Source of the DNA: Vibrio navarrensis
GTDB taxonomy: Bacteria; Pseudomonadota; Gammaproteobacteria; Enterobacterales; Vibrionaceae
Assembly (NCBI RefSeq): GCF_015767675.1
Contig: NZ_CP065218.1
Span: 1,054,001-1,118,000, forward strand
Direction: 5' to 3'
DNA: 64,000 nucleotides
The notes beneath the pieces were generated by a model that was not told the origin of the DNA, ran no database searches, and was given only the letters and a program-made list of their open reading frames with translations. Both the position numbers and the translations under genes were made by a program. Below, in pieces: positions 1 to 8,688 of the stretch; position 1 is the first letter of the stretch, and every line of letters starts with the position of its first letter.

Positions 1-296
1 TACTCGCTGGTTAAAACTAAGCTGTTATCACTACCAAAACCGTTGGCGACATAACCATCGGCTTGAGGATCGTTTTCCCATTTGTCTTCGTTAAACAGAT
101 AGCGGAACTCGATTTTTTGTTCCTTGGGCAAACGAGTTTTGAACTTAAATTGGCCGCTTTTCTTCACCAACGTCATTGGTTCAGGTTGCCAATTATTGAA
201 ATCCCCGGCCACCTGCGCGCTTTCCCAGTGTTCCTGTTCGACTTCAAAAGTCACCTCGACTTCATCTTTTGTCTTGAAAAAGCGTTTCTTTAACAT
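1..296 (-). CDS. Small CBM48 / isoamylase early-set domain protein (3' end cut off by window)
   Basis: The minus strand reads from an ATG at 296 to the window edge: 98 codons with no stop. The product has the signature of the glycogen-binding early-set fold found in branching enzymes and AMPK beta: AGDFNNWQPEPM near residues 29-40 and an EFRYLF motif near residue 65. Stand-alone proteins of this family are about 100 residues long, so nearly all of it is present. An AAGGA ribosome-binding site lies 7 nt before the ATG. A role in binding alpha-glucan is inferred from the fold only; no catalytic domain is visible. Confidence 0.75.
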   Translation of the reverse strand, partial: MLKKRFFKTKDEVEVTFEVEQEHWESAQVAGDFNNWQPEPMTLVKKSGQFKFKTRLPKEQKIEFRYLFNEDKWENDPQADGYVANGFGSDNSLVLTSE

Positions 297-401
297 AGCA
301 ATATCCTTTTATCTCACAACAACCGCACACCAAAAAAGGTGCTTCAAAAATAACCTGGGTATAAGTATTACTACTGTTTCATAGGCTTTGCAAGTCACTG
401 G

Positions 402-417
402 CAGCACCATGGTGCTG
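402..417. repeat. Perfect 16-bp palindrome
   Basis: CAGCACCATGGTGCTG is self-complementary. It lies between the convergent 3' side of ribB and the start of the CBM48 gene. No T-run follows on either strand, so a simple terminator is unlikely. It could be an operator or part of an RNA stem. Confidence 0.4.
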
Positions 418-452
418 ATGTCGGGCTTTTCCTCTGTGACATTTCAAGCGGC

Positions 453-1109
453 TTACGCCAGTTTAAGATCGTACTGCTTACGGTAGCTAACCATATCTTC
501 AATCGTCAGTATCGGCATATCGTGCAGTTTGCCAAAGGCGATGATCTCTGGCGTTTTCGCCATACTGCCATCGGGGTTGGTTAACTCGCACAGCACACCA
601 GCAGGAGATAACCCCGCCATTTGCATCAGATCCACCGTACCTTCCGTGTGTCCGCGACGCGCAAGCACGCCGCCAGGGCGAGCACGCAGAGGAAAAACGT
701 GCCCAGGACGAGCTAAATCGTCAGCCTTTGCCTGTGGATTGGCCGCGGTTTTAATCGTCGTGACACGATCTTGTGCGGAAACGCCGGTTGTGACGCCGTG
801 TTTGGCTTCAATCGAGACGGTAAACGCAGTTTGATTGGCGCTGTTGTTGTTGACCACCATAGGTGGCAGTTCCAGCTTATTGGCTTGCTCGTCGGTCAAA
901 CATAGACAGACGATGCCACTGCATTCACGGATCATCAGCGCCATCTGTTCTGTGGTCAGATGATCGACGGAATAGATAATGTCGCCTTCATTTTCGCGAT
1001 CTTCATCGTCTAAAAGCAGCACGCCACGGCCTTGTTGTAACGCAAAGAGCGCCGTTTCAACACGCGTGATAGCATCGCCAAATTCGGCAAGTAGTGATGA
1101 CTGATTCAT
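453..1109 (-). CDS. ribB: 3,4-dihydroxy-2-butanone 4-phosphate synthase
   Basis: RibB converts ribulose 5-phosphate to 3,4-dihydroxy-2-butanone 4-phosphate plus formate, the precursor of the riboflavin ring. The 218-residue length matches the single-domain enterobacterial RibB (no fused GTP cyclohydrolase II domain). Visible family motifs are [13 protein letters not shown] (acidic metal and substrate site) near residues 31-43 and [11 protein letters not shown] near 150-160. It is a monocistronic minus-strand gene, and an FMN riboswitch lies directly upstream. Riboswitch control of a lone ribB is common in gammaproteobacteria. Confidence 0.96.
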   Translation of the reverse strand: MNQSSLLAEFGDAITRVETALFALQQGRGVLLLDDEDRENEGDIIYSVDHLTTEQMALMIRECSGIVCLCLTDEQANKLELPPMVVNNNSANQTAFTVSIEAKHGVTTGVSAQDRVTTIKTAANPQAKADDLARPGHVFPLRARPGGVLARRGHTEGTVDLMQMAGLSPAGVLCELTNPDGSMAKTPEIIAFGKLHDMPILTIEDMVSYRKQYDLKLA

Positions 1110-1186
1110 GGTTAACTCCTAATAATCACCAGAATCAGGGCTGTATGAGGGGGGAACGAGCTAAGCTCAATCCAAAACGAAATGCA

Positions 1187-1206
1187 CCAGAACGTGAGTG
1201 TTCTGG
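1187..1206 (-). promoter_or_regulatory. Hairpin in the ribB leader (possible FMN expression platform)
   Basis: A perfect 7-bp stem, CCAGAAC / GTTCTGG with a 6-nt loop, immediately follows the FMN aptamer in the ribB leader. It lacks a U-run. It may be part of a platform acting on translation or antitermination rather than an intrinsic terminator. Confidence 0.4.
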
Positions 1207-1213
1207 TGTGGTT

Positions 1214-1348
1214 TCATTCTCTCTCATCCGGACTCTAACCGTCGGCTCTGGCCTCTCACCAGATCTGCTGACCTCGACGAATCGAGCGCTCGCGGGCTCA
1301 CCTAAAAGGTATACCGCCGGTGGGGAATTTCGCCCCGCCCTGAGAATA
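1214..1348 (-). promoter_or_regulatory. FMN riboswitch (RFN element)
   Basis: On the minus strand the conserved RFN segments occur in order: TTCTCAGGGCGGGGCGAAAT, CCCCACCGGCGGTAT, AGCCCGCGAGCGC, GGTCAGCAGATCTGGTGAGA, GCCAGAGCCGACGGTTAGAG, TCCGGATGAGAGAGAAT. Together these form the six-arm FMN aptamer. It precedes ribB by about 105 nt and should repress it when FMN is plentiful. Confidence 0.96.
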
Positions 1349-1419
1349 AAAAGTTTAACGTTTGCTTAATTGCTCGGGCATGTTACTCGCTTCGCCAAGC
1401 GATTGGAAGGTGAATAAAA

Positions 1420-1715
1420 CCGTTTGGCGGAACTTTGTCCGCCGCCCGGGATGCTTAGTCAAAGCGGCACTTACCCAGTTATTGGTGGGGGACCAGCAAC
1501 GCTGGTTCGTTAGGAGCACAAATGGAAAGTGCCGCTTTGGCTCAGGATCACAGCCAATCGAGTAAAATGAGTAGAGCCTGACGCTCTAGTGGGTTGCGAG
1601 TAATCCTAAGTCGATTGGCATAGTAGCTAAGCATGACACGTTTGGTGTTGTGATTTGAGTTACTGTTCATAGTAGGCTCCTTGTGGTGCGGGAAAAGGTA
1701 GTGGACTTGCTGCCT
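1420..1715 (-). ncRNA. SgrS-like small RNA candidate (encodes a SgrT-like peptide)
   Basis: In enterics, sgrS is transcribed divergently from sgrR, and this minus-strand segment holds that position. After the 40-codon ORF (1548-1670) comes a 12-13 bp long-range stem, AAAGCGGCACTT (near 1536) with AAGTGCCGCTTT (near 1472). Its loop carries CATTTGTGCTCCTAAC, which is complementary to a Shine-Dalgarno-plus-start sequence GTTAGGAGCACAAATG. That resembles the GGAGCAC ribosome-binding region of ptsG that enteric SgrS pairs with. A GGCGGA...TCCGCC hairpin with a weak T-run near 1415-1445 could end it. The ends are not determined. The identity rests on synteny and this anti-RBS motif. Confidence 0.45.
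1548..1670 (-). CDS. 40-residue SgrT-like peptide
   Basis: The ATG at 1670 follows AAGGAG by 6 nt, a strong ribosome-binding site for so short an ORF. The peptide is basic in the middle and ends in a hydrophobic stretch, NPLERQALLILLDWL. SgrT of E. coli (43 residues), which inhibits the glucose transporter, has a similar layout: an aromatic/basic N-terminal part and a leucine-rich end. Its location inside the SgrS-like region divergent from sgrR supports the call. Sequence similarity is too weak to be certain. Confidence 0.5.
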   Translation of the reverse strand: MNSNSNHNTKRVMLSYYANRLRITRNPLERQALLILLDWL

Positions 1716-1916
1716 AGCTATACTCCGACAAAATCGGGAATAGAAAAACTGAGTAAGTTTTTCCGTTTTGTTCCGGATAAACAGAATGAAGGGCAAAAAG
1801 CGCTGAGATTAGGAGTGAAAGTGGCAAAACGAGGAACAATCAAAGTGATTTTTTTCTGATTTTTTCTCTCCCGGTTTGCGCGATACTAGTGGCTTCTCAT
1901 TTAGCGAGGCTCACTT

Positions 1917-3665
1917 TTGTCAGAACTCAATCTTCTTCGTTACTACGTGCGTTTGCAGCCTTTGGGAGTGGGCGTCGCGGTCAAAACCACGCTACAGGAG
2001 GTGGCCGATCTACTCTTTACCACGCCGAGACACGCACGCAGCTTGTTAACACAAATGCAGCAGGCGGGTTGGCTACAGTGGCAACCCAAGTCTGGGCGCA
2101 ACCAGCGATCGCAATTGATGTTGAATATTGAGCTGGCCTCATTGAAAGAGCAACTGGCCACAACGCGCATCCGGGCGGGAAAATATGAAAAAGCGCTGGC
2201 CATTTTGGACCAAGATCAAAATGCTTTCGGTCGCCTGCTGAAAAACACCTCGGGCGCATCGCTGCGCGCTGGGCGTTTGCACATCCAACTCACCTACAAG
2301 CGGCCATTTGAACAAATTCTGCCGCACCACTTGCAGCGCAGTAGTGAACGTTTTTTGATCCGTCAGCTCTACTGTTGCTTGCTCTCTTGCGATAAAGATG
2401 GCCAGTTGCACCCGGAGTTAGCCCATCATTGGCGCACTGAAGACGATGATCGCAAGTGGACGTTTTATCTCAGACCGGGGCTGACGTTTCACAACGGCGC
2501 GGCGATTGACGCCAGCACGATTGTCAGTTTGTTTGCCAAACTCTCGAGCTTGGATTTGTATCGCAAAGAGTTGGCTCATCTCGATAACATCGTCGACGAG
2601 TCGCCACTCAAAGTGGTGTTCACCTTAAAACAGTCGGATCGCGGATTTGCAGGCCTGATTGCTGGCGTTCGTTACGCTATTCAGCCGGTTAGCCAAGTTA
2701 ATGCAACGCAAAGTCCGTTGGTGATTGGTAGCGGCCCGTTTGAACTGGTGGAACACTGTGAGGCGCAGTTTAAGTTGCGTGCGTTTGAAAACTACTTTGC
2801 TTGTCGTGCGATTACCGATCAAGTCACTATCTGGCTGATTGATGAGCAGACAGCGGCGCGCAAACAGATCGAGACCAACCAGCCTGAGGCGAGCCATGAG
2901 CCTTGTGACCATTATGTCAACTCTCGAAAATCTGCACAGGAATCTCACCCGCAGCAGCAGAGCCGAGTAGAGGATGGTTGTTTGCTTTTGATGTATAACC
3001 AAACTGGGCGCAACGCTTTTAGTCCAGCGCAGCGTCGTTACCTCAGTGCTCTATTGACACCGCAGCGGGTGCAAAGCGAGATTGCGAAAATGAACGGCTC
3101 GTTTGGTTCAGTGACGGCGCACAATCTGCTGCCGCAGTGGCAAGCTGTCGTGCGGCCAAAAGCGGAAAAAGTGAAGCTACCAAAGCACATCGACCTTGCG
3201 ATTTACAACTACAAAGTTTTGTCGCATTGCGCGCGCGCCATACAGAGTCTATTTGCCGAACAAGGATGCCGAGTGACGATCCAAACATACTCCTATCGCG
3301 GACTGGATCAAAAAGCCAGAGAAGGTGAGCTCAGCGAAGCGCTGATTTTGACCAACATCAGCCTAGACGATAACCGCCATGCTTCCGCCTTTTGTAATCT
3401 CTTCAGCAATCCCATCTTGCATGCCTGTATTGGTGAGACGGCAAGTGAATGGCTGGATCAACAACTTATCGCCCTTCGCGCTGAAGTGCCCCTAGTTGAT
3501 TATCTCGACAAGCTTGAACCGATTGCTTCGGCATTGATCAATGAGTATTGGATCTCGCCGCTGTTCCACCACTTGCAGACATTGCGTTTTCATGGCGTAC
3601 TGCAAGACGTCGAGCTAACCAATTGGGGGTGGCCAGACATTCGTAATGTTTGGGCAGCAGAATAA
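1917..3665 (+). CDS. sgrR: SgrR-type transcriptional regulator of glucose-phosphate stress
   Basis: The 582-residue protein has the SgrR architecture. An N-terminal winged HTH (about residues 1-110: LQEVADLLFTTPRHARSLL) is followed by an extracytoplasmic-solute-binding (SBP_bac_5-like) domain: ELAHHWRTEDDDRKWTFYLR near 165-185 and FHNGAAIDASTIV near 190. SgrR senses sugar-phosphate stress and activates the divergent sgrS. The start is a TTG at 1917 with GAGG 8 nt upstream; no in-frame ATG fits better. A divergent SgrS/SgrT-like region and a closely following hydrolase gene flank it. Confidence 0.88.
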   Translation: MSELNLLRYYVRLQPLGVGVAVKTTLQEVADLLFTTPRHARSLLTQMQQAGWLQWQPKSGRNQRSQLMLNIELASLKEQLATTRIRAGKYEKALAILDQDQNAFGRLLKNTSGASLRAGRLHIQLTYKRPFEQILPHHLQRSSERFLIRQLYCCLLSCDKDGQLHPELAHHWRTEDDDRKWTFYLRPGLTFHNGAAIDASTIVSLFAKLSSLDLYRKELAHLDNIVDESPLKVVFTLKQSDRGFAGLIAGVRYAIQPVSQVNATQSPLVIGSGPFELVEHCEAQFKLRAFENYFACRAITDQVTIWLIDEQTAARKQIETNQPEASHEPCDHYVNSRKSAQESHPQQQSRVEDGCLLLMYNQTGRNAFSPAQRRYLSALLTPQRVQSEIAKMNGSFGSVTAHNLLPQWQAVVRPKAEKVKLPKHIDLAIYNYKVLSHCARAIQSLFAEQGCRVTIQTYSYRGLDQKAREGELSEALILTNISLDDNRHASAFCNLFSNPILHACIGETASEWLDQQLIALRAEVPLVDYLDKLEPIASALINEYWISPLFHHLQTLRFHGVLQDVELTNWGWPDIRNVWAAE

Positions 3666-3710
3666 GACTATATTAAAGAGGTTGATCATCCAGCCCAAAA
3701 GGAAAAGCAG

Positions 3711-4250
3711 ATGTTAGAGAGTAACAACACCGGACTCATCGTTGTTGATGTCCAAGGAAAACTGGCGCAGATGGTGGATGGCAGTGAGCAGATGATCGCC
3801 AATATCGTCAAGCTGATTGAAGGCGCGAAAGCGCTGGATCTGCCCATCATCTGGCTTGAACAGATCCCCGATAATTTAGGTCAGACAGTCGAGCCGATCG
3901 CGCATGCACTGACGGGATTTGTCCCGTTTCACAAACACACCTTTTCTGGGTGCCGCACCGAGTCTGTTACAGAAGCTATCCGCGCATGTCAGGTGGAACA
4001 ATGGCTTCTCTGCGGCATTGAAGCGCACATCTGTGTCTACCAAACGGCCATGGATCTGAAACGCATGGGTTTTGAGCCTCAGGTGGTCAGTGATTGTGTC
4101 TCCTCGCGTGATGCGGCCAACAAAGAACTGGCACTGAAAAAGCTCTGCGCCAGCGGTGTTGGCTTGACGGGGCTGGAAATGTGCCTGTTTGAATTGATGG
4201 AGGACGCCAAACATCCCGCGTTCAAAGCGCTACTGCCACTTTTTAAGTAA
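3711..4250 (+). CDS. Isochorismatase-family cysteine hydrolase (YcaC-like)
   Basis: This 179-residue protein begins NTGLIVVDVQGKLAQ (the catalytic Asp of the family lies in VVDVQ) and has the cysteine nucleophile in GIEAHICVYQTA near residue 109. That is typical of the isochorismatase/nicotinamidase fold, subgroup YcaC. Substrate unknown. AAGGAAAAG lies 7 nt before the ATG. It starts 45 nt after sgrR, so the two are probably cotranscribed. Confidence 0.85.
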   Translation: MLESNNTGLIVVDVQGKLAQMVDGSEQMIANIVKLIEGAKALDLPIIWLEQIPDNLGQTVEPIAHALTGFVPFHKHTFSGCRTESVTEAIRACQVEQWLLCGIEAHICVYQTAMDLKRMGFEPQVVSDCVSSRDAANKELALKKLCASGVGLTGLEMCLFELMEDAKHPAFKALLPLFK

Positions 4251-4364
4251 TGCTGTCGGCACGTTAAGCAAAGTGCCGATCGTCAACCCTTATCGCTGTA
4301 CAAGCGAGACTTTTTCTGCTCAGATTGGGCCCACTTTGCTTTGTTATTTTTAGGTAATTTCTGT

Positions 4365-5165
4365 ATGTCGTTATCCGATCTTAAATTTATTGCTGCCGAT
4401 ATGGACGGTACGTTGCTGGACGAAAACAGCCAACTTAACCCGGCGTTTTTCCCGATGTTTGAACAGTTGCAAGCCAGAGGCATTCTGTTTGCTGCAGCGT
4501 CTGGGCGTCAATACTACAGCTTGATCAAAACCTTTGAACCCGTCAAAGAACGTATGCTCTTTATTGCGGAGAACGGCACTTTGGTGATGCACAAAGGGGA
4601 AGAACTCTATAGTTGCACCATCGCCAAGGAGCAGATTGACGCTATCGTCACCGCCGCTCGCTCGATAGAAGGTGCGCATATCGTGTTGTGCGGTAAGCAA
4701 TCCGCGTACATCGAAACGCAAGATGCACAAGCGTTGGCGGAGTTTGCCAAATATTACCACCGCTGCGCCTACGTGACGGATCTCTTGGCGGTGGAAGATG
4801 ACTTCATTAAGGTGGCGATCTGCCATTTTGGTGGCGCAGAAGCCTTAGTCAACCCAAGGATGAAAGCCTTGTTCGGTGAGACTCATCAAGTGGTCGTCAG
4901 CGCTAAAATTTGGCTTGATGTGATGAATGCTCAGGCATCAAAAGGCGCGGCCATTAAACATTTGCAGCAAACGCTCGGTTTTAGCTTCGAGCAAACGATG
5001 AGTTTTGGCGACTATCTCAATGACACGGAGATGCTCAACGAAAGTTTCTATTCTTACGCGATGGAAAACGCCCATGAACAGATCAAACAGATTGCGCGAT
5101 TTCGTGCGCCGAGTAATCGCGAAGCGGGTGTATTTCAAGTGATCACACAACAAGTTTTAAGCTAA
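4365..5165 (+). CDS. Cof-type HAD-IIB sugar/nucleotide phosphatase (SupH/YbjI-like)
   Basis: The 266-residue product has HAD motif I in AADMDGTLLDE (residues 9-19), motif II in FAAASGRQY and motif IV in SFGDYLNDTEML near residue 210. A C2-type cap lies between them. Family members dephosphorylate sugar phosphates, FMN or related metabolites. The ATG at 4365 is preferred over an upstream TTG at 4341 because the family core starts soon after it. Following sgrR and a hydrolase, a link to sugar-phosphate detoxification is possible but inferred. Confidence 0.88.
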   Translation: MSLSDLKFIAADMDGTLLDENSQLNPAFFPMFEQLQARGILFAAASGRQYYSLIKTFEPVKERMLFIAENGTLVMHKGEELYSCTIAKEQIDAIVTAARSIEGAHIVLCGKQSAYIETQDAQALAEFAKYYHRCAYVTDLLAVEDDFIKVAICHFGGAEALVNPRMKALFGETHQVVVSAKIWLDVMNAQASKGAAIKHLQQTLGFSFEQTMSFGDYLNDTEMLNESFYSYAMENAHEQIKQIARFRAPSNREAGVFQVITQQVLS

Positions 5166-5387
5166 ATTCCTCTGCCAGAAATACCAATCTCCCAATCAAC
5201 ATAGCAGGCATGTCGGTACATAACGTTGTCAGCCTGCTTGCACAAAACATGCTGACTTGCTGCTGCGCGCGCGACCATTGCGTCATCCTTTAACAGAGAT
5301 CAATCTTCACATCAGTTTAATTTCGAGTCCGATTCTTCTGTCCTAAACTGAACTTGGTCTGTTAATGGGCAGGTTCAGGAGGAGATC

Positions 5388-5678
5388 ATGCTTACCGTTC
5401 AACGTCATTACACCGTTTCAGGAAAGCCCAGCTTACATGCCTGTGTTGAAGTAAACCCCACAGGAACAGTCGAAATCGAAGTTTTGGAGTTGTACCAACA
5501 CCACAGCAGCAGTTTCGACAATCTCTCTTTCAAGGTAAATCCACAGGGTGTCAGTGTTGTCTACTGTCATCAAGCGTCACCTTGGCAACTCTTGCTCAAT
5601 AGCCAAGATGCCCAGGAGTTACGTAGCCTAATCCAAGAGGCGGAAGAGGAATATGAAATCCTGATGCGCGATTTGTAG
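5388..5678 (+). CDS. Conserved hypothetical protein, 96 residues
   Basis: Not recognised. AGGAGGAG lies 5 nt before the ATG, a very strong ribosome-binding site. The protein is soluble, starts with beta-rich sequence (MLTVQRHYTVSGKP) and ends in an acidic helix (SLIQEAEEEYEILMRDL). There is no signal peptide or membrane segment. It stands alone, with 220 nt free upstream and 280 nt free downstream. Confidence 0.7.
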   Translation: MLTVQRHYTVSGKPSLHACVEVNPTGTVEIEVLELYQHHSSSFDNLSFKVNPQGVSVVYCHQASPWQLLLNSQDAQELRSLIQEAEEEYEILMRDL

Positions 5679-5959
5679 TTTGCCTCAGGATAAATGGATT
5701 TTGCACAGGAGGAGGCTGTTCGTTCTCTTGTGCAATTTTGCTTATACTCTTGCCAAAATAAAGGATAGAATCCTTTAAATTCACTCTCTCTAAATGTTCA
5801 AATTATGATATTTTATCCAAAAGTTAGGCTCGTATAATGATACATTTCGCATGTTTATTGTGCGTCATACGTATTGTTGATAAAAATAATAGCGGATTTT
5901 TCGTAAGCCGTTGTTTGTATATTTAGTTGGGCGAGACAGCCGAGTAGTAGGAGGGCGTT

Positions 5960-6403
5960 ATGCCAAGAGTGAGTCGTGCGGTGGCACAGCAAACACGACA
6001 AAACATTATCGATACTTCATTTAAAATCCTCCTGCTGGAAGGTTATGAAAACCTGACGTTTACCCATATCGCAGAGAAAACGGGTATCAGTCGTTCCGGG
6101 GTGAATGGCCACTTCAAAAGAAAAGAAGATCTCTTGGAAGAGCTGAAACCAAAGGCCGTTGAGCTGGTGATTCAGTCGCTGGAGTTCTCTTCTCCAGAGG
6201 ATTTTTATCGCTCTTGGGTGAAGGCGGTGAGAGAAGACAGAATGTTTCGCAATCTTATCCAAAACGTTGGAGAGATCATTTGTACAGAAAAAGGCCGAAC
6301 CCGACTTACACGTTTAATTCAAGGTGACGCAGAAGAGGTCGAAAGAGTGGTTTACATGGCAATTGGCTATGCCGTGGTCAATATTTCCTGCTCAATTTGT
6401 TGA
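5960..6403 (+). CDS. TetR/AcrR-family regulator, short form
   Basis: The N-terminal TetR helix-turn-helix is clear: RQNIIDTSFKILLLEGYENL followed by TFTHIAEKTGISRSGVNGHF (residues 13-52). At 147 residues it is shorter than the usual 190-210, so the ligand-binding part is small. GGAGGGCGTT precedes the ATG. About 280 nt of AT-rich DNA upstream includes the inverted repeat AAAGGATAGAATCCTTT at about 5761, a possible operator. The target is unknown. Confidence 0.8.
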   Translation: MPRVSRAVAQQTRQNIIDTSFKILLLEGYENLTFTHIAEKTGISRSGVNGHFKRKEDLLEELKPKAVELVIQSLEFSSPEDFYRSWVKAVREDRMFRNLIQNVGEIICTEKGRTRLTRLIQGDAEEVERVVYMAIGYAVVNISCSIC

Positions 6404-6535
6404 TTGAATAGAAGCTCATATCCTAGTACCGCTGGAAAAGAAAAAGTGCGAATTAATAGTCATAAATCCATCAACAAATAACGGATGGTACGTTTTATTT
6501 CTTTCATTTCCTTTGACTCACGTTATAATGGCGCC

Positions 6536-6653
6536 GTCTAAGTGAGTTGGTCCTCACAGACAACACTTTCTATGCTTTGGTTGTATAACCAGCTTAGCTT
6601 AAATGGCTTTTGGTCGTTTGGTTGTCCTACTTTTGCCAAACGACCTTCTTTTT
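6536..6653 (+). ncRNA. Orphan small RNA candidate (about 118 nt)
   Basis: A near-consensus -10, TATAAT, lies at 6524-6529 (with a weak -35, CTTTCA, 17 nt upstream). A strong intrinsic terminator ends about 125 nt later at 6653. The flanking genes give no reason for a terminator here: the TetR gene stops 130 nt before the promoter, and the next gene is on the other strand. The segment has no convincing ORF. It does not match Spot 42, RyhB, Qrr or VqmR as I know them. Confidence 0.5.
6612..6653 (+). terminator. Intrinsic terminator of the orphan sRNA
   Basis: A perfect 10-bp stem, GGTCGTTTGG / CCAAACGACC, is followed by TTCTTTTT on the plus strand. The opposite strand lacks the T-run. Confidence 0.8.
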
Positions 6654-6766
6654 AGCTTTATTTTGAACGCCATTCATTTGCCCCTTCCGTTTAAGATGAC
6701 ATTGAAAATAGAACGCCTTCACCAATGGAAGGCGTGACGGTATCTGCCTCGCACCTTATTGTTTCG

Positions 6767-7492
6767 CTAACCGCGTTTCCATTGGCTGACAATAGGTAAA
6801 TGATTGGGCAGTAGGGTAAACACGATTGCCACAAAAGCCCAAGAACCGAACAGGTCTAATGGGCGATGCATCCCCAACCACAATCGGCTATAGGCAACGC
6901 TGCTCGCCCATACCAGTAACAATATTAACGCGCCGTATCGCTTTGCAGATAAAAAGGCTGCCCCAAAGAAAGCAACGCAAATCGCCGCGAAGAGGGTATG
7001 TCCGGAAGGAAAAGAATAGTCCTTCTCACCTTGCCAATGTTGGCTTCGCCACGGGCTGACATTCTGTGATACGGCTGAAATGGCCTGCACTTTTTCCGCT
7101 TCATCCAGACGATAAAAATCTGCAGGAGAGTCAATGATCTGCTCAGCGGCCAGCAACTCGCTATAAGGACGAGGGCTCTCCGTTGCCAGCTTTAAGCCGC
7201 TTTTACTTGCAAAACCTATGATGAGTAACAGGCCAAGCTGCAAAAATTTCTGTAATACGCCTCGCCTAAATGTGCGAATTGAGAGCGCCCAAATGCACAG
7301 AATGATCAGCGTGATGAAAAAGCCCTGAATGCCCGCTGAGTAAGTTAAAAGTGTCAATAGGCGTCCTTCAAACGAGGCGACCGGAGAAAAGAGAGAGGCA
7401 GGGTAGTAAAGCCAAGTGATGACGCCAAGGCAAAGTGCGTAGCAAAAAAGGGTGATAAGCCCAGCCAGTTTGAAATTGAGTGCACGGTCCAC
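6767..7492 (-). CDS. PAP2-family membrane phosphatase (PgpB-like)
   Basis: All three acid-phosphatase motifs of the PAP2 superfamily are present: K-x6-RP in KLATESPRP (near residue 103), PSGH in YSFPSGHTLF (near 163) and SR-x5-H-x3-D in SRLWLGMHRPLD (near 210). Six or so hydrophobic segments fit an integral membrane phosphatase acting on phosphatidylglycerol phosphate, undecaprenyl pyrophosphate or similar lipids, as PgpB does. The start is a GTG at 7492 with GGCGGAAA upstream. Confidence 0.87.
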   Translation of the reverse strand: MDRALNFKLAGLITLFCYALCLGVITWLYYPASLFSPVASFEGRLLTLLTYSAGIQGFFITLIILCIWALSIRTFRRGVLQKFLQLGLLLIIGFASKSGLKLATESPRPYSELLAAEQIIDSPADFYRLDEAEKVQAISAVSQNVSPWRSQHWQGEKDYSFPSGHTLFAAICVAFFGAAFLSAKRYGALILLLVWASSVAYSRLWLGMHRPLDLFGSWAFVAIVFTLLPNHLPIVSQWKRG

Positions 7493-7614
7493 GAACAGTT
7501 TCCGCCGTTAATAAAAAGCGGCATTGTATGCCAAGGCAAGCAGCAGAAATATCAGGGCAAAGTTAATTTGCGTGCTCACTCTGTTACCAGCTAACCGTTC
7601 GGCGAAAGTTTGTG

Positions 7615-8454
7615 TCAGCGCACGTGCATATGTCCCGCAAAGAAATGGTTCACTGGCCCTCTTCCTTGGCCGACAGATAACTCGTCGGCATGACTAATGG
7701 CCTGAGAGATGTACTGTTTGGCGAGAAAAACCGCTTTGTGCATCCGGTGGCCTTGCGCTAAATAAGAGGCAATAGCCGAAGAGAGGGTACAACCCGTACC
7801 GTGTGTGTTGCGTGTCGGGTGACGCGTCGAACGGATTAGTTCTGCCATATCGCCTTCAATCAGCAGATCGCTGCTGTATTCTTCCTGCTCCAAATGGCCC
7901 CCCTTAAGCAACACGGCTTTAGCGTGTAGAATACGTAACTCATCAAGTGTCTGCATTAAGCCGTTTTCGTTTTCGGGTTGAGGCTGTTGGGTTAAAGCGG
8001 CATATTCGGGAAGGTTCGGTGTAATGATACTGGCCAGAGGGATTAAGCTTTCCTTGAGCGTGTTGATGGCTTCCGGTGCAAGAAGCAGATCGCCACTGGT
8101 AGAGACCATTACGGGGTCCAACACAACAAACGGTGGACGATATTGGCGAATTTTGCTGGCGACAAGACGGATAATGTCGGCGTCTGCCAACATACCAATT
8201 TTTACCGCTCTGACGTTTAAATCGCTGAACACCGCATCCAACTGGGATGCAATATGCTCAAGTGGGATGGGCAGAACGGCGAATACCCCTTGAGTATTTT
8301 GCGAGGTAATAGCCGTAATCACAGAGCAGGCGTAACTGCCAGTGGCGGAGATGGTCTTAATATCAGCTTGAATGCCCGCGCCGCCTCCGCTGTCTGAGCC
8401 AGCGATAGTGAGAACAATAGGGATGTGAGATTGAGAGTCTTGTGAGAATAGCAT
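7615..8454 (-). CDS. thiD: Hydroxymethylpyrimidine / phosphomethylpyrimidine kinase
   Basis: ThiD phosphorylates HMP and HMP-P in thiamine synthesis. The 279-residue product shows AGSDSGGGAGIQADIKT near residue 20 (substrate and phosphate site) and the C-terminal anion-hole motif THGTGCTLSSAIAS near 220, both diagnostic of the ribokinase-fold ThiD. GGAAG precedes the ATG. It is a single gene behind a TPP riboswitch, so it should be made when thiamine pyrophosphate is low. Confidence 0.95.
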   Translation of the reverse strand: MLFSQDSQSHIPIVLTIAGSDSGGGAGIQADIKTISATGSYACSVITAITSQNTQGVFAVLPIPLEHIASQLDAVFSDLNVRAVKIGMLADADIIRLVASKIRQYRPPFVVLDPVMVSTSGDLLLAPEAINTLKESLIPLASIITPNLPEYAALTQQPQPENENGLMQTLDELRILHAKAVLLKGGHLEQEEYSSDLLIEGDMAELIRSTRHPTRNTHGTGCTLSSAIASYLAQGHRMHKAVFLAKQYISQAISHADELSVGQGRGPVNHFFAGHMHVR

Positions 8455-8559
8455 CTTGCTTCCTATGACAAGACGTACAGGAACTGCGTATTCAACAAGC
8501 TGCCGCCGTGCGATTGGGGGAAACTTTTGTCCTTAACCACAACAAACGGGTGAACACGC

Positions 8560-8650
8560 ATATAGTTCCCTACGTCAGTATTAACTGCATCAGGTTCAAC
8601 GGGTCTCGCTTTGCGATCTCAGCCTAACTAAAGGCTCCCCGACTATATCT
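8560..8650 (-). promoter_or_regulatory. TPP riboswitch (THI element)
   Basis: The minus strand carries the conserved aptamer segments GTCGGGGAGCC, GGCTGAGATCGC, GAGACCCGTTGAACCTGATG and CAGTTAATACTGACGTAGGG, in the order expected for a thiamine pyrophosphate aptamer. It lies 105 nt upstream of thiD; the intervening leader would hold the expression platform. Confidence 0.96.
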
Positions 8651-8688
8651 GCGACATCATAGCAGCAAAAAGGCCTGCTGCAAGTCAC

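Noticed and set aside
1362..1565. 67-codon plus-strand ORF antisense to the SgrS-like region
   Set aside because: No ribosome-binding site, odd composition, and the region has clear RNA structure on the other strand.
6571..6654. 27-codon ORF within the orphan sRNA
   Set aside because: No ribosome-binding site and most of the frame is the terminator hairpin itself.
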